Assembly: GCF_045679555.1 (NCBI RefSeq) | Contig: NC_092087.1 | Span: forward strand, 24,869,367 to 24,933,366 | Origin: Salvelinus alpinus | Lineage: Eukaryota; Chordata; Actinopteri; Salmoniformes; Salmonidae | Direction of reading: 5' to 3' | Length of the DNA stretch: 64,000 nucleotides | Shown: in pieces, positions 12,780 to 24,858 of the stretch | Numbering within the stretch: the stretch's first letter is position 1 | Layout of the letters: each line of letters begins with the position of its first letter | Notes under the pieces: generated by a model | Database searches by the model: none | Told to the model about the DNA's origin: nothing | Seen by the model: only the letters and a program-made list of their open reading frames with translations | Program-made: the position numbers and the translations under genes

Positions 12780-13689
12780 AGCTGTTAATTTATGTGGATG
12801 ATCATTTATGTTACTCTGTTGTGGTAATGATGATCACTTAGAGAGCCATTATATGCTAAAGAGTACTAAAGGATTCAGCTGAATCTGATCTCCCTCTCTT
12901 TCTGTTATTCCTTCCATTTTGTTGCAGCTGTTATTATGAAGAAGACTGTGCAGAACAAGTGAATGCTCTTCTCCTCTCTCTTTTGTTGCTGAGGGGCTAT
13001 TTTCTATTTTAACACCTGCTGGCAGTGAGACCAGTACCATTTTACTATGATCATCAGTATGATGGCATCAAGAAAATGTCACATTATAAAAATAAATAAT
13101 GACCATCTATTCACTAGAGTATCATAGCCACATTCAATGAGAATAGATAAGTATGTTTGTGCTTAGTTTTCCATATTGTCTCATTTCCACACTGTTATAA
13201 TGATGCATTGCTTTATCACATAATGATAAGATAGCTCATAGACTTATGGCAATGTGAATGGGCAGAAGCCCAAAGGGTTCATGTTCTTAATTCGATTGAT
13301 TGGTTGCAGTACAACACAGAGAAATAATTGAGGAGCACTTAGTACCTTTTCTTTTTTGGAACGCTATAGAGCTCTACAGGTATGTGTACACCACAGGTGT
13401 TATATTGAAGTAGCAGTAAATTCCTATTCCAGCTGTAGATCCTCTCTAATGAGTGGCTGTAGAAACGTGATCTCCCCTGCTATAGTCTAGGTAATATGGT
13501 AATATCAGGCCCAGCATGTCCCACCCTCTCAGTAAACACAGGCCCAGGATTTACTCTCTTTATTACCTAAGCAGAGCGTTTAATTTCCTGGCCATTTGGG
13601 TCTGTTAGAGGTACAGGCAGGCGTGTGTCAGGACTGGCAATTACTCAGGGTGATGCAGGGAGACAGTGATACACAGCAACAACATTACC

Positions 13690-14736
13690 CAGTAGCGGTG
13701 CGTGGGTAAAAATCACTGGGGAAGCCAAGACAGAAAAAAAATACATATTACAACCTATGTGTTGTGATAATTGCATTGTTTGCTCTATAACCTGTTAGTT
13801 CATATGCCACCGTGATATATAGGCCTAAGGCCGAGGCAATAAGACAACAGTCACACAGTGGCAGAATAAATTCAACCAGAAATTTGTTTAATCACAAAAC
13901 CGGAGGACAACATCTGCCAGACTACTAAACAACTATTGATTTAGAACCACGGAGATTTACCGCAAGTCACAAAGAAAACAGGAGCTGCCTCCACTATTCA
14001 AGCACCATTTCAACTTCAACATTTCAAAAACATGGTGACTCAACCTACTTGTAGAAAAATGCCAATGCCATCCTCCTCGCTTTCATTTTGATGAAACGGT
14101 CTATGACGCCGTCATACAGTACACGCTTTTATTTTTTGTTGTCCTAGGCTACCTGGCTAAAATGCTTGCTCGCTAGCCTAACTTTCTTTCATGGGCAATG
14201 TTAGTTAGTCAACATTAGCCTTCTACATCTAGCTACATATTGAACATCCATCCTCTCAGTCCAATGACGCAATGTAATTTACGGTTGGATTACAATTACC
14301 GTTATAATCATTGGCCAGTACGGAGAATTAAGTAAAACCACAAGTTGTTTCTGTCGATTATGTATTTCTCAGTGATAGGAGTGACGCCAAATCCAAACTG
14401 ACTCCCCTTGACACTTTTTTTTGGTACGCCAGGACCATTCACAATTGAGCTCACTCAGTTTAGCTAAATGATGATTGGCTAATATTTTATACTTTTTTTT
14501 AATCAAGGGAGGCCAACTGCTTGTTGGCTTACCTTGCATTCAATGCTATGGGCGGCAACAATGTCATATGCTTTATGACCAGACAACATCAGATAGATGA
14601 CCTAGACATAAAAAGACAGATGGCTGATGTTTCCCTCGCTTGGATGCTTTCTCCGGTGAGATACATTCAGCTTCTTGGGAATTATGTTTTTTTTGTCATT
14701 TTTTTGAGGAAGCCTGGCTTCCCTTGGCATCTATGA
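13690..14736. mobile_element. Candidate non-autonomous DNA transposon, second copy
   Basis: Same as 7386-8432, shifted by 6,304 bp. Confidence 0.35.
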
Positions 14737-15736
14737 ATACAAGCCTGTCATTACCACAGGCAGGAGACAGACTACCCCTCCTGACTCCCGGTACTGGCTA
14801 CATGTGATTAGGACCAGGCTGAACTGGCAGGGGTGGAGAGAGTATAGAAGTGTGTGTGTGTGTATACAGTGAGCTCCAAAAGTATTGCAATTTTCCTTAC
14901 AAACACATTCTATCATCACATAGCATATAAAATCAAAAGTCAAATCAAATCAAATTGTATTGGTTACATACACATGGTTAGCAGATGTTAATGCGAGTGT
15001 AGCGAAATGCTTGTTCTTCTAGTTCCGACCGTGCAGTAATATCTAACAAGTAATCTAACAATTTCACAACAACTACTTTATACACACAACTGTAAAGGAA
15101 TGAGTAAGAATATGTACATATAAATATATGGATGAGCGATGGCCGAACGGCATAGGCAAGATGCAGTAGATGGTATTGAGTACAGCATATACATACGTAT
15201 GAGATGAGTAATATCGGGTATGTAAACATTATATAAAGTGGCATTGTTTAAAGTGACTAGTGATACATTTATTACATCCAATTTTTTATTATTAAAGTGA
15301 CTAGAGAACTGAGTCAGTATGTTGGCAGCAGCCACTCAATGTTAGTGATGGCTGTTTAACAGTCTGATGGCCTTGAGATAGAAGCTGTTTTTCAGTCTCT
15401 CGGTGCCAGCTTTGATGCACCTGTACTGACCTCGCCTTCTGGATGATAACGGGGTAAACAGGCAGTGGCTCGGGTGGTTGTTGTCCTTGATGATCTTTTT
15501 GGCCTTCCTGTGAGATCGGGTGGTGTAGGTGTCCTGGAGAGCAGGTAGTTTGCCCCCGGTGATGCATTGTGCAGACCTCACCACCTTCTGGAGAGCCTTG
15601 CGGTTGTGGGTGGAGCGGTTGCCGTACCAGACTGTGATACAGCCTGACAGGATGCTCTCAATTGTGAATCTGTAAAAGTTTGTGAGCGTTTTTGGTGACA
15701 AGCCAAATTTCTTCAGCCTCCTGAGGTTGAAGAGGA

Positions 15737-16570
15737 GCACGCTTTTTCACGCTTTTTCAGTTCTGTACACAAATTCTCTATAGGATTGAGGTTAGGGGTT
15801 TGTGATGGCCACTCCAATACCATGACTTTATTGTCTTTAGGCCATTTTGCCACAACTTTGGAAGTATGTTTGGGGTCATTGTCCATTTGAAAGACCCATT
15901 TGCGACCAAGCTTTAACTTCCTGACTGATGTCTTGAGATGTTGCTTCAATATATCCACATCATTTTCCTTCCACTTGATGCCATCTATTTTGTGAAGTGC
16001 ACCAGTCCCTCCTGCAGCAAAGCACCCCAACAACATGATGCTGTCACCCCCGTGCTTCACGGTTGGGATGGTGTTCTTCGGCTTGCAAGCCTCCGCCTTT
16101 TTCCTCCAAACATAATGATGGTCATTAAGGCCAAACAGTTCTATTTTTGTTTCATCAGACCAATAAGTTCGATATTTATCCCCATGTGAAAATGCAAACT
16201 GTAGTCTGGCTTTTTTATGGCGGTGTTGGAGAAGTGATGCTTCCTTGCTGAGCGGCCTTTCAGATTATGTCGATATAGGAGTTGCTTTACTGTGGATATA
16301 GATATTTTTGTACCTGTTTCCTCCAGCACCTTCACAAGGTCCTTTACGGTTGTTCTGGGATTGATTTGCACTTTTCGCACCAAAGTACGTTCATCTCTAG
16401 GAGACAGAACGAGTCTCCTTCCTGAGCGGTATGACGAGTGTGTGGTCCCATGGTGTTTATACTTGCGTACATTTGTTTGTACACATGAACGTGGTACCTT
16501 CAGGCATTTGGAAATTGCTCCCAAGGATGAACCAGACTTGTGGAGGTCTACAATTTTTTTCTGAGGTCTT
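15737..16570 (-). mobile_element. Internal Tc1 (Sleeping Beauty-type) transposase fragment without ends
   Basis: Minus-strand sequence matching the inside of the Tc1 element at 37248-38887, roughly its 37625-38474 part. It encodes the helix-turn-helix region ([19 protein letters not shown]) and the catalytic region (MKHGGDSIML, MDNDPKHTSK, PNLNPIENL). Neither terminal inverted repeat is present, so it did not arrive by ordinary cut-and-paste. The left junction shows a short direct repeat, CACGCTTTTT twice (15738-15758). Confidence 0.88.
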
Positions 16571-16776
16571 ACATCACCGATGCACTTGCTAATAAACTCG
16601 CTCACAGAATCAGCGTATACATCAATGTTGTTGTCTGAGGCTATCCGGAACATATCCCAGTCCATGTGATCGAAGCAATCTTGAAGCGTGGAATCAGATT
16701 GGTCGGACCAGCATTGAACAGACCTGAGCACGGGCATTTCCTGTTTAAGTTTCTGTCTATAGGCTGGGAGCAACAA
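16141..16776 (-). pseudogene. Chimeric ORF: LINE linker fused in frame to Tc1 transposase N-terminus
   Basis: A 211-codon open frame on the minus strand. The first about 69 residues are LINE sequence between endonuclease and RT (YRQKLKQEMPVLRS through [15 protein letters not shown]). The rest, from [10 protein letters not shown], is the Tc1 transposase DNA-binding region through [16 protein letters not shown] and TVKDLVKVLEETG. The fusion keeps frame across the junction near 16571. The frame ends before the catalytic domain; later transposase blocks (15713-16060) are in another frame. I see no promoter and expect it to be a fossil, but the frame is open. Confidence 0.7.
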
Positions 16777-17752
16777 AATGGAGTCATGGTCAGATTGGCC
16801 GAAAGGAGGGCGAGGGAGGGCTTTGTATGCGTCGCGGAAGTTAGAGAAGCAATGATCCAGAATTTTGCAAGCCCGGGTCGCGCATTCGTTATGCTGAGAA
16901 AATTTAGGGAGCCTTGTTTTCAGATTAAAATCCCCAGCTACAAAATGCAGCCTCAGGATATGTGGTTTCCAGTTTACATCAAGTTTCCAGTTTACATGAG
17001 TCCAATGAAGTTCTTTCAGGGCTGTCGATGTGTCTGCTTGGGGGGATATACACAGCTGTGATTATAATTGAAGAGAATTCTCTTGGTAGATAATGCGGTC
17101 GGCATTTGATTGTAAGGAATTCTAGGTCAGGTGAACAAAAGGACTTGAGTTCCTGTATGTTGCTATGATCACACCACGACTCGTTAATCATAAGGCATAC
17201 ACCCCGCCCTTCTCCTTACCAGAGAGATGTTTGTTTCTTTTCGGCGCGATGCGTGAAGAAACCAGGTGGCTGTACCGACTCTGATAACGTATCCCGAGCC
17301 ATGTTTCCATGAAACAGAGAATGTTACAACCTCTGATGTCTCTCTGGAAGGCAACCCTTGCTCAAATTTCGTCTACCTTGTTGTCAAGAGACTGGACAAA
17401 TTGCGAGTAGTATACTCTGGAGTGGTGAGCGATGTGCCCGTCTACGGAGCCTGACCAGAAGACCACTCCGTCTGTCCCTTCTGTGGCGCCTTTGTTTTGG
17501 GCGCCTACTGGGTTCCGATCCATTATCCTGGGTGGCGGTCCAAACAGAGGATCCGCTTCGGGAAAGTCGTATTTCTGGTCGTAATGTTGGTAAGTTGACG
17601 TTGCTCTTATATCCAATAGTTCCTCCCAGCTGTATGTAATAAGACTTAAGATTTCCTGGGTTAGCAGTGTAAGAAATAATACATAAAAAACTAAATACTG
17701 CATAGTTTCCTAAGAATGCGAAGCGAGGCGACCATCTCTGTCGGCGCCATCA

Positions 17753-18309
17753 CGAAATTCATGTACATATATTATTGAAGTAAACAGAGCCTTCGATCAT
17801 AGAAAATAAACCAAATAGGAGGTAAAAACATTGTTGAAAAAGTTCAAAACCTTTGTTGCTTTTGCTTACATGTAAAGCATTAGCAACCTAGCGAACCACC
17901 ATTATAAAAGGAGAAAATACCAACCAGTTTTTCACTCAGTTAAAAATCACCAAACTCATAGACTATGTAGTTAATCATGTTATCTCAATATTTCATGACT
18001 CATATTGTACTTTTGTACATTACATAACTGAATTAACAGGGTGGAATGATGAGAAGGAGAAAAGTTAGTAGTGTTCAGTATCAGGCATTCTCCAAGATTG
18101 AAGAAGAAACATCCAAGACCTCACGATCCCACTAACTCTCCTCATTGACTTCACAGCTCCCCCTAGCGACATTAACCATACACATTACTTTCAACGCAAA
18201 TACCTGGGAGACCTCGACAATTATACAAGAGCTCTTTCTTTGCTGCACTTGCCCATATTGACATGTCAAATAGTCTTATTTAACGTGTATCTTTTTTGAC
18301 ACGCAAAGA
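17753..18309. other. No gene recognised
   Basis: AT-rich sequence between LINE B and a Tc1 remnant, with no recognisable coding or repeat structure. Confidence 0.45.
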
Positions 18310-18855
18310 CCAAGGGCAAGGTCAACGACAATAAATACACAGCCATTCTAAATGATCACCTTCAACCGATGGTGAATAATTTCTGTCCTGATACGATGGT
18401 ATTTTCCAGGATGACAATGCTCCCTTACACGGGGCACCAGTGATCACTGAATGGTTTGATGAGCATGGAAATGATATCAACCATATGCCATGGCCGTCTC
18501 AATCACCAGATTTGAACCCAATTGAACACCTATGGGAGATAAGGGAGCTGTGCCTAAGACAAGTGCTCAGCATATGTGGGAACTCCTTCAAGATTGTTGG
18601 AAAAGCATTCCAGGTGAAGCTGGTTGAGAGAATGGCAAGTATGTGCAAAGCTGTCATCAAGGCAAAGTGTGGCTATTTGAAGATTCTCAAATATAAAATA
18701 TATTTTGATTTGTTTAACACTTTGTTGGTTACTACATGATTCCATATGTGTAATTTCATAGTTTTGATGTCTTCACTATTTTTCTACAATGTAGAAAATA
18801 GTAAAAAAAAATAAAGAAAAACCCTTGAATGAGTAGGTGTTTTGACCAGTAGTGT
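18310..18855 (+). mobile_element. Tc1-like transposon remnant, apparently composite
   Basis: The left half (to about 18555) encodes the end of a Tc1 transposase, including HMPWPSQSPDLNPIEHLWEI with the DDE-type NPIEHLW motif, and resembles 19840-19985. The right half (from about 18556) resembles another Tc1 family's 3' end and stops at TTTTGACCAGTAGTGTAT. No left terminal repeat is visible. Confidence 0.7.
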
Positions 18856-19665
18856 ATATTGTTAGAGCAGAGAGACAGGCTGAGGGCCCCACACTGTATC
18901 TGTATCCCTGAACCAACACAGGGCCTCCAGCACTCCCCCGGCTTGGCCACCCCCTTCTCAGTCATGTCCTCAGCAGAGAGGAAGGATATACCCCACTTCC
19001 TAGAGCTCCACCCTGCCCAAGCCAAGCGTACCGAGAGGAAAGAGGAGGGAATAACAATGTGGGCCAGAAAGACTCCCCAGGGGATTAACCTGAGGGTGGG
19101 AACAGACAAACATGTGCTGAGCACAGTGGATCCACCAGTCCAAAGCCCCTTCACTGCAAACATGATGGAATGCGGCCTCTGTCTGTTATGGTTCATTAGC
19201 CTATATACAGCAGTTCCATAATAGTTCCCCTTTGCCCACCATTGCAGTGGTAGGCCTACCTGACAATGTTGTATAATTAAAAATATGAACTGTCCATAGC
19301 TTACTAAATTCCAGGTTATTTTTGTTGCTCAGCAGATGTCATTCTATATTAGAGAAACATAAGATATGGCTGGACAGGAAGTATACCGAGGAGGACAGGA
19401 AATAGAAAGCTCAAGCAGGAATAACAGGGTTGAAATAGCCCGAGAAAAAATTTCCGTTCCTCTGTCTTAAGACTTCTTGTAGTAATATTCCTGTGCTGTC
19501 ATTGAAAGACACAGCCTTTGATTATCTGTCAGATGCAGTGACTGATAGGAAACATCCAATACAGTGATACAGATCAGCACCGAGGAGACACCGAACCACA
19601 GCTCTCTGTCTAGAGGTACATAGGGACTGATACATCTTTGTACAACACTATGTGTGAATAATATA
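18856..19665. other. No gene recognised
   Basis: Contains a 120-codon plus-strand frame at 18859-19221 without recognisable motif or splice context. I treat it as chance. Confidence 0.45.
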
Positions 19666-20190
19666 CAGGTAACCAACAAAATAATGGAAACACTTGAGTA
19701 AATGAGGCATACAAAGTATATTGAAAGCAGGTGCTTCTACACAGGTGTGGTTCCTGAGTTAATTAAGCAATTAACATCCCATCATGCTTAGGGTCATGTA
19801 TAAAAATGCTGGGCAGAGCATTATTTTGTCTTCCATGGCTATGCCCCCAGAAGATGACAATGCCCCATCCACAGGGCACGAGTGGTCACTGAATGGTTTG
19901 ATAAACATGAAAACAATGTAAACCATTTGCCATGGCCTTAATCACCAGATCTCAACCCGATTGAACACCTATGTGAGATTCTTGAGAGGCGCCCGAGACA
20001 GCGTTTTCAACCACCATCAACAAAACACCAAATTATGGAATTTCTTGTGGAAGAATGGTGTCACACCCCTCCAAGAGTTCCAGACACTATAATCTATGCC
20101 AGGGTGCATTGAAGCTGTTCTGGCTCGTGGTGCCCAACGCCCTATTAAGACACTTTATGTTGGTGTTTCCTATATTTTGGCAGTGACCTG
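19666..20190. mobile_element. Tc1-like element, internally deleted (about 525 bp)
   Basis: Left end CAGGTAACCAACAAAATAAT and right end the imperfect inverted match ending GGCAGTGACCTG, each next to a TA (19664-19665 and 20191-20192). Inside is a decayed plus-strand transposase C-terminus (about 19850-20130, around the NPIEHLW motif). Too short to be autonomous. Confidence 0.8.
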
Positions 20191-21600
20191 TATAATGCAT
20201 GATTATAAGTCCCAAAAACAGATTTTCAACCCAATTAGTTGGTGAATGCTCTACTGTACTATGTCAAGCATAAACATTGTTAGATGACAGAAGAAATTAC
20301 CTTGCAGTAATTCAAAAACATTCTACGATCAAAAGTTCCTATATTTTCCATTGCTTATTCAACATGAATATGCTGTGTTTGGGCAATTAGTAACACTGGG
20401 ATCAATGCGTCTCTGATGTGTCTCAGATTGAGCCAACACCACAGTGGCAGGGCCTCTCCTCCATCTTAGAAAAACTCCTGGGGACCACAGCGGGAAAAAA
20501 CATGTGAGGCGAGGTCAGTGCAAGCCCTCCACCCCTCCTGGCAGGAAGTGCAGAGCACAAATTGCCTGTATGTGGGGCCCTGCCCATCAGAAAGAGGAAG
20601 TACAAAGTGCAAACCAGCTACGACGTCCCACCCAGCCCTCACAACAGAAAGACAGCAGAATCCAGAAGATGTTTTATTGAACTCTGTGGTTGTTTTTTAA
20701 AGACTGATTAAGACTTGTCTATGTATTACAGCTTGACTGATACCATTATGATGATGACAATCCCAATGCTGGCACAGTGTCAGTTGTTAAAGGCATAAAG
20801 TAAGGGTCAATTAAATTCAAAGAATTTTGGTGATTAAACTGTACATGGACATGAGATATTGCACAAGTTGGAAGATAGAGAGTTGAACACCCCTCAAATC
20901 TATTTATGTGTAGCCATCTGTACTCAGTCATTTGACATTAAATGATCCTCTTTTATTACATATGTATTTACTTGCACCACTTCATTCACATCTAGGGACT
21001 CTTGACTCTTCCACTCTGTCAACCTGATGACATAAAGACAAACTGGAGCTCACAGACCTGAACTATCAAAACACACAAAATGCATTTTCACAGCAGATAA
21101 GAAATATTTACTGAGCTTCTGAGACACAATGACCACACTCCAGGCAATTTCAGCTTTAAAGTAAACACATCCATCACATATGAAATAATTTAATAAGTGT
21201 CTATTAAAGGGGGATGTTTTCCGCTTTAATACAAAATGAGTGATGGAAGGAGTACATTTCCTTATTCATTTATTCAGACACACTTGCCAAGTTATGGGAT
21301 TTATATTATAGTAAGGAGATACACACATGCACACTACACACACATATGCACAACTCAACACAGTGTTTTTGTTGAGTGCATATAGGGATAGTATGATGAT
21401 GTTCTGAATAGCATAGATAAATCACAGGAACCTTAATCAAACTACTAAGGCGGAGAGAGTAATCAATCACTTACAGCACAACAACACTCTGGGTAGGTTC
21501 CTCCATCCACTACTCTCTACTCACTACTTTCCTGATAGTACTGCTCAGACCATAGAGACACATCATCATTACTACCATCACCAGTAGAGTAAGCATACTT
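20191..21600. other. No gene recognised
   Basis: No convincing open frame or repeat. The short frames at 20423-20680 on both strands have no recognisable motif. Confidence 0.45.
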
Positions 21601-22612
21601 TGACTTCTTCGAGCTAGGGGGCAGTATTCGGAAGTTTGGATGAATGAGGGGCCCAAAGTAAACTGCCTGTTACTCATGCATATAATTGCTAGTATTGGAT
21701 AGAAAACACTCTAAAGTTTCCAAAACTGTTAAAATAATGTCTGTGAGTATAACAGAACTGATATGGCAGGCAAAAACCCGAGGACAATCCATCCAGAATT
21801 TTTTTTCTTCCAGCTCACCCCTGATTACTATGGCTGTCAATGGGAATATAAAAGGAATACCTCCCAGATTGCAGTTCCTAGGGCTTCCACTACATGCCAG
21901 CAGTCTTTAGAAAGAGTTTCAGGCTTGTTTTTTGAAAAATGAGCTAGAATCTGTAGATTTTCTAAGTGGCTCAATTTTGGCTGTAGTGTTTGTAGCACGT
22001 TCCGGTGAGGGCGCACACTTGGTTATTCATCTCCGGTTATGAATATACTATTCTCCGCCTTAAATTTTATAGTTTATTTACATATTAGGGTACCTGAGGA
22101 TTGATTAGGAACATTGTTTGACTTGTTTGGACCAAGTTTATTGGTAACGTTTGGGATTCATTTTGTATGCATTTTGAACGAGGGGAAACAGGTGGATTAT
22201 TGAATGAAGCGTGCCAACAAAACAGACTTTTTTGGGATATAAAGAAGGACTATATCGAACAAAACAACCATTTGTGATGTAGCTGGGACCATTTGGATTG
22301 CAAACAGAGGAAGATCTTCAAAGGTAAGTGATTTATTTTATCGCTATTTCTGAGTTTCGTGATGCATCTGCTTGGTTGGAAAATGTTTTTAATGCTTTTG
22401 TATGCGGGGTGCTTACCTCAGATAATCGCATGGTATGCTTTCGCCGTAAAGCCTTTTTGAAATCTGACAAAGCGGCTGGATTAACGAGAAGTTAAGCTTT
22501 TAATCGATGTATAACACTTGTATTTTCATGAATGTTTAATATTAAGAATTTTGTATTTTTGAATTTCGCTCTCTGCAATTTCACCGGATGTTGTCGAGGC
22601 CGGGCGCTAGAG
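21601..22612. repeat. Probable salmonid dispersed repeat, unclassified
   Basis: Left edge CTTCGAGCTAGGGGGCAGTA, right edge TGTTGTCGAGGCCGGGCGCT. The edges and interior (for example GATAGAAAACACTCTAAAGT) match a dispersed repeat I remember from salmonid sequence, but I cannot name the family. No transposase or RT frame is visible. Single copy in this window. Confidence 0.45.
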
Positions 22613-22633
22613 GTACACCTTTCCAATGCCAGA

Positions 22634-22715
22634 GAAGCCGGTGTTTGGAGGATATATTGGCACGGGTGTTGTTAGGCCCGAGACGAAGTCGATATATCCT
22701 CCAAACACCGGCTTC
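22634..22715. repeat. Perfect 24-bp inverted repeat (hairpin)
   Basis: Arms at 22634-22657 and 22692-22715 are exact reverse complements (first arm begins GAAGCCGGTGTTTGG). The 34-nt loop holds its own short CGGG/CCCG pair. Lies directly beyond the repeat ending at 22612. Confidence 0.85.
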
Positions 22716-24858
22716 ACTTTTATACAACGGGTTGCCAACATATTCAAATAATGATTTACATATTTTCATTAAAAAAGTTATTTTGATAAATTTATTCATA
22801 CTATTTAATCCTTCCACAAGATATAGTCCTGACAGAAATATAGGGTTGCTATCCAAGCCGGCTGGTCTTTTGTTCTATCGGTTCGGTTGCCAGAGACGCA
22901 AACCAGTCGTTCAGTCTTTTTGTTCTGCATCTATCCAGTCGTTTGTTCTAAATGGCAATGCTCTTATCCCTTGTTTGCTAGCTAGCCAACTACGGCTAAC
23001 TTACAGTCACATCAAACAGTGCAGGCAGAAAAACAGCAAAGTAGCTGCATTTGCATTTGTTTAAGCTGTTTTCTAGTGACATTTATTTGGATACATCCAT
23101 AACACGGAGCTAATGATGTACGATTTCGCCCGGCATAGAAAATGTGCTGTCTTGTCAGGACACTGTTGTTCAGAGGAGCTAGCCAACAACACAGCTAACA
23201 CAATCACTTCAAACTGAAGCTGAAAAGACAGCAAACTAGCTGTTTTCTATTGATAGTTCTTTGTATATATCCTTAAAAATTATCCCGATTCATGATTTCG
23301 ACCTGTCTGTCTCATCCCGACAAGTTCATTACCATGGGACAGCTGGAGATTGAATTTGAATATTGAAAGAATGTTGCAAATGTTGGAGAGACAGACAGCA
23401 AGGTTTATTCAACTCTCCTCTGTTGAAGACTAAATGTTAGTCTAAAAGAAAAGTGAGATAATGTCTAGATGCTTTTTATAGTAGAGATCAAGTTTATAAA
23501 TTGGCTGGCTGGGCTGATGAGACAGCATTTTAATATCATAGATTTAGCCGCTGGTAACTTGTGGAAATGACACAGGCTGGAATGTGCTTTTAACCAATAA
23601 GCATTCAGGATTAGACCCACCCATTGTATAAATGGTCACTACAGCCTCTCCATGGATCCAACAGTAACTATACTATGATGGATTACAAAAGATTTGAGCA
23701 CTTCAAAGGCAAACCTGTGACATTGAGAATGTTCTTGAAAAGAGAGAAGAATTGATAGATGATGTTGTCTTCTCACTTCTACAAAATGTCTCAAGTATCC
23801 TCAGCTGAGGAGGATTCTCACATAAAAGGGCAGATTATGGAGTTTTTTTCACTGTAATGTCTAGCTATCACTGCCCTGTCAGCTGTACTATGTTGCATGT
23901 TATTACACTAATAAGATCTTTCTGTCCTCTATCATGAAGGCATCTTAATTCCTTCACCAAACTTACACAACACAGTACCTTATCACAATTTTTTTCAGCC
24001 ATCAGGACTTTATTTTCTGAATGTTGGTGTACTTCTCCAACTGTTGATATGAAGATAACATGTCTAAAAACATCCACCGATGATATCACAATAACTGATC
24101 CAATTGCATATTCCACATAGAAATGTTTTCAGATGAAATTCTTGAACAGTGATTAAGCTCCTTAAAAAAAAATCTGACCGGTTTGCTCTGTTGTCTGCCA
24201 TGTTCACACAATTAAGAGCAAATTAAAAAGAGAAAGATAGAGAGACCAAATAGAAAGAGAGAGTGAGGGAGCGAGAGAGATTGTAATGCCAGCCAGTCAG
24301 CTATGAAGGACATTGCTGGGTAAACAGGATTATTAGTCATCAGATTTCAGAGGCTGTCACATGGAACAAAAATCTCATTATAAAAAAACTTTAATTCTCT
24401 CTTCAGATAATACCCAGAGAGCACTTTTTATTGCATGAATACACACATGCTCTGCATACATAAACACAAGGAGACTCACGCACACGCATCAATTCATCCA
24501 CACACATATGGTTCCGTTTGAAAATATCTCTGAAATATATCTGCATCAAACTGCAAGGAGTTCCATGATGTAATTGCAGATTTTGGTGACCTCTGCAGGT
24601 AATGGTTGCAAATTTGCTTTAATGCGGGTGGGTGTGGTTGGACAGATGGATTAATGACATTTAATGTGCTCCTAGGCAAGTCTCTTAAAATGCGTTGAGG
24701 CACATCAAAGGTTTATTAATCATTTTGTGATGAGAAGAACCTCCCAGTGTCATTAGTCTAATCTGGGAAGAGTTGATCACTCAAATAGGCCTACTGGTGA
24801 GGAGCAGAGGAATAGAGTGAAAGCCATATCCAATGGAGTAATATCACACGTCTCTATA
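22716..24858. other. No gene recognised
   Basis: Includes a purine-rich stretch (24226-24282, GAGA-rich). Two loosely similar passages (about 23036-23180 and 23225-23345, both with AGCTGTTTTCTA) suggest old repeat material. No coding evidence. Confidence 0.4.

Larger units (their letters stand above)
9155..15458. repeat. 6,304-bp tandem duplication, copy 2
   Basis: Second copy of the block at 2851-9154. Similarity continues to 9190/15494 and ends at 9191/15495 (G against C), after which LINE B continues with its own sequence. The crossover point therefore lies in an interval of about 36 bp (9155-9190) that is identical in all three LINE stretches. The lack of divergence means either a very recent event or an assembly artefact. 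Confidence 0.93.
14939..17752 (-). mobile_element. L2-like LINE 'B' with its RT core replaced by Tc1 sequence
   Basis: On the minus strand the element starts near 17752, where the sequence matches the 5' end of the LINE at 52419 (CCGACAGAGATGG region). It then runs through the endonuclease domain (17362-17703 and 16979-17191) and the linker (to 16571). After an 834-bp Tc1 insert it continues as the C-terminal reverse-transcriptase region (15342-15736) and the 3' tail. Compared with the better LINE, roughly 1.4 kb containing the catalytic RT motifs is absent. The left part of this element is shared with the hybrid copy at 8635-9190. Confidence 0.87.

Noticed and set aside
16666-17061. 131-codon plus-strand frame in LINE B
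   Set aside because: It is antisense to the LINE endonuclease and linker region and shows no motif of its own.
18859-19221. 120-codon open frame as a host gene
   Set aside because: No domain, no splice or promoter context, and composition like its surroundings.
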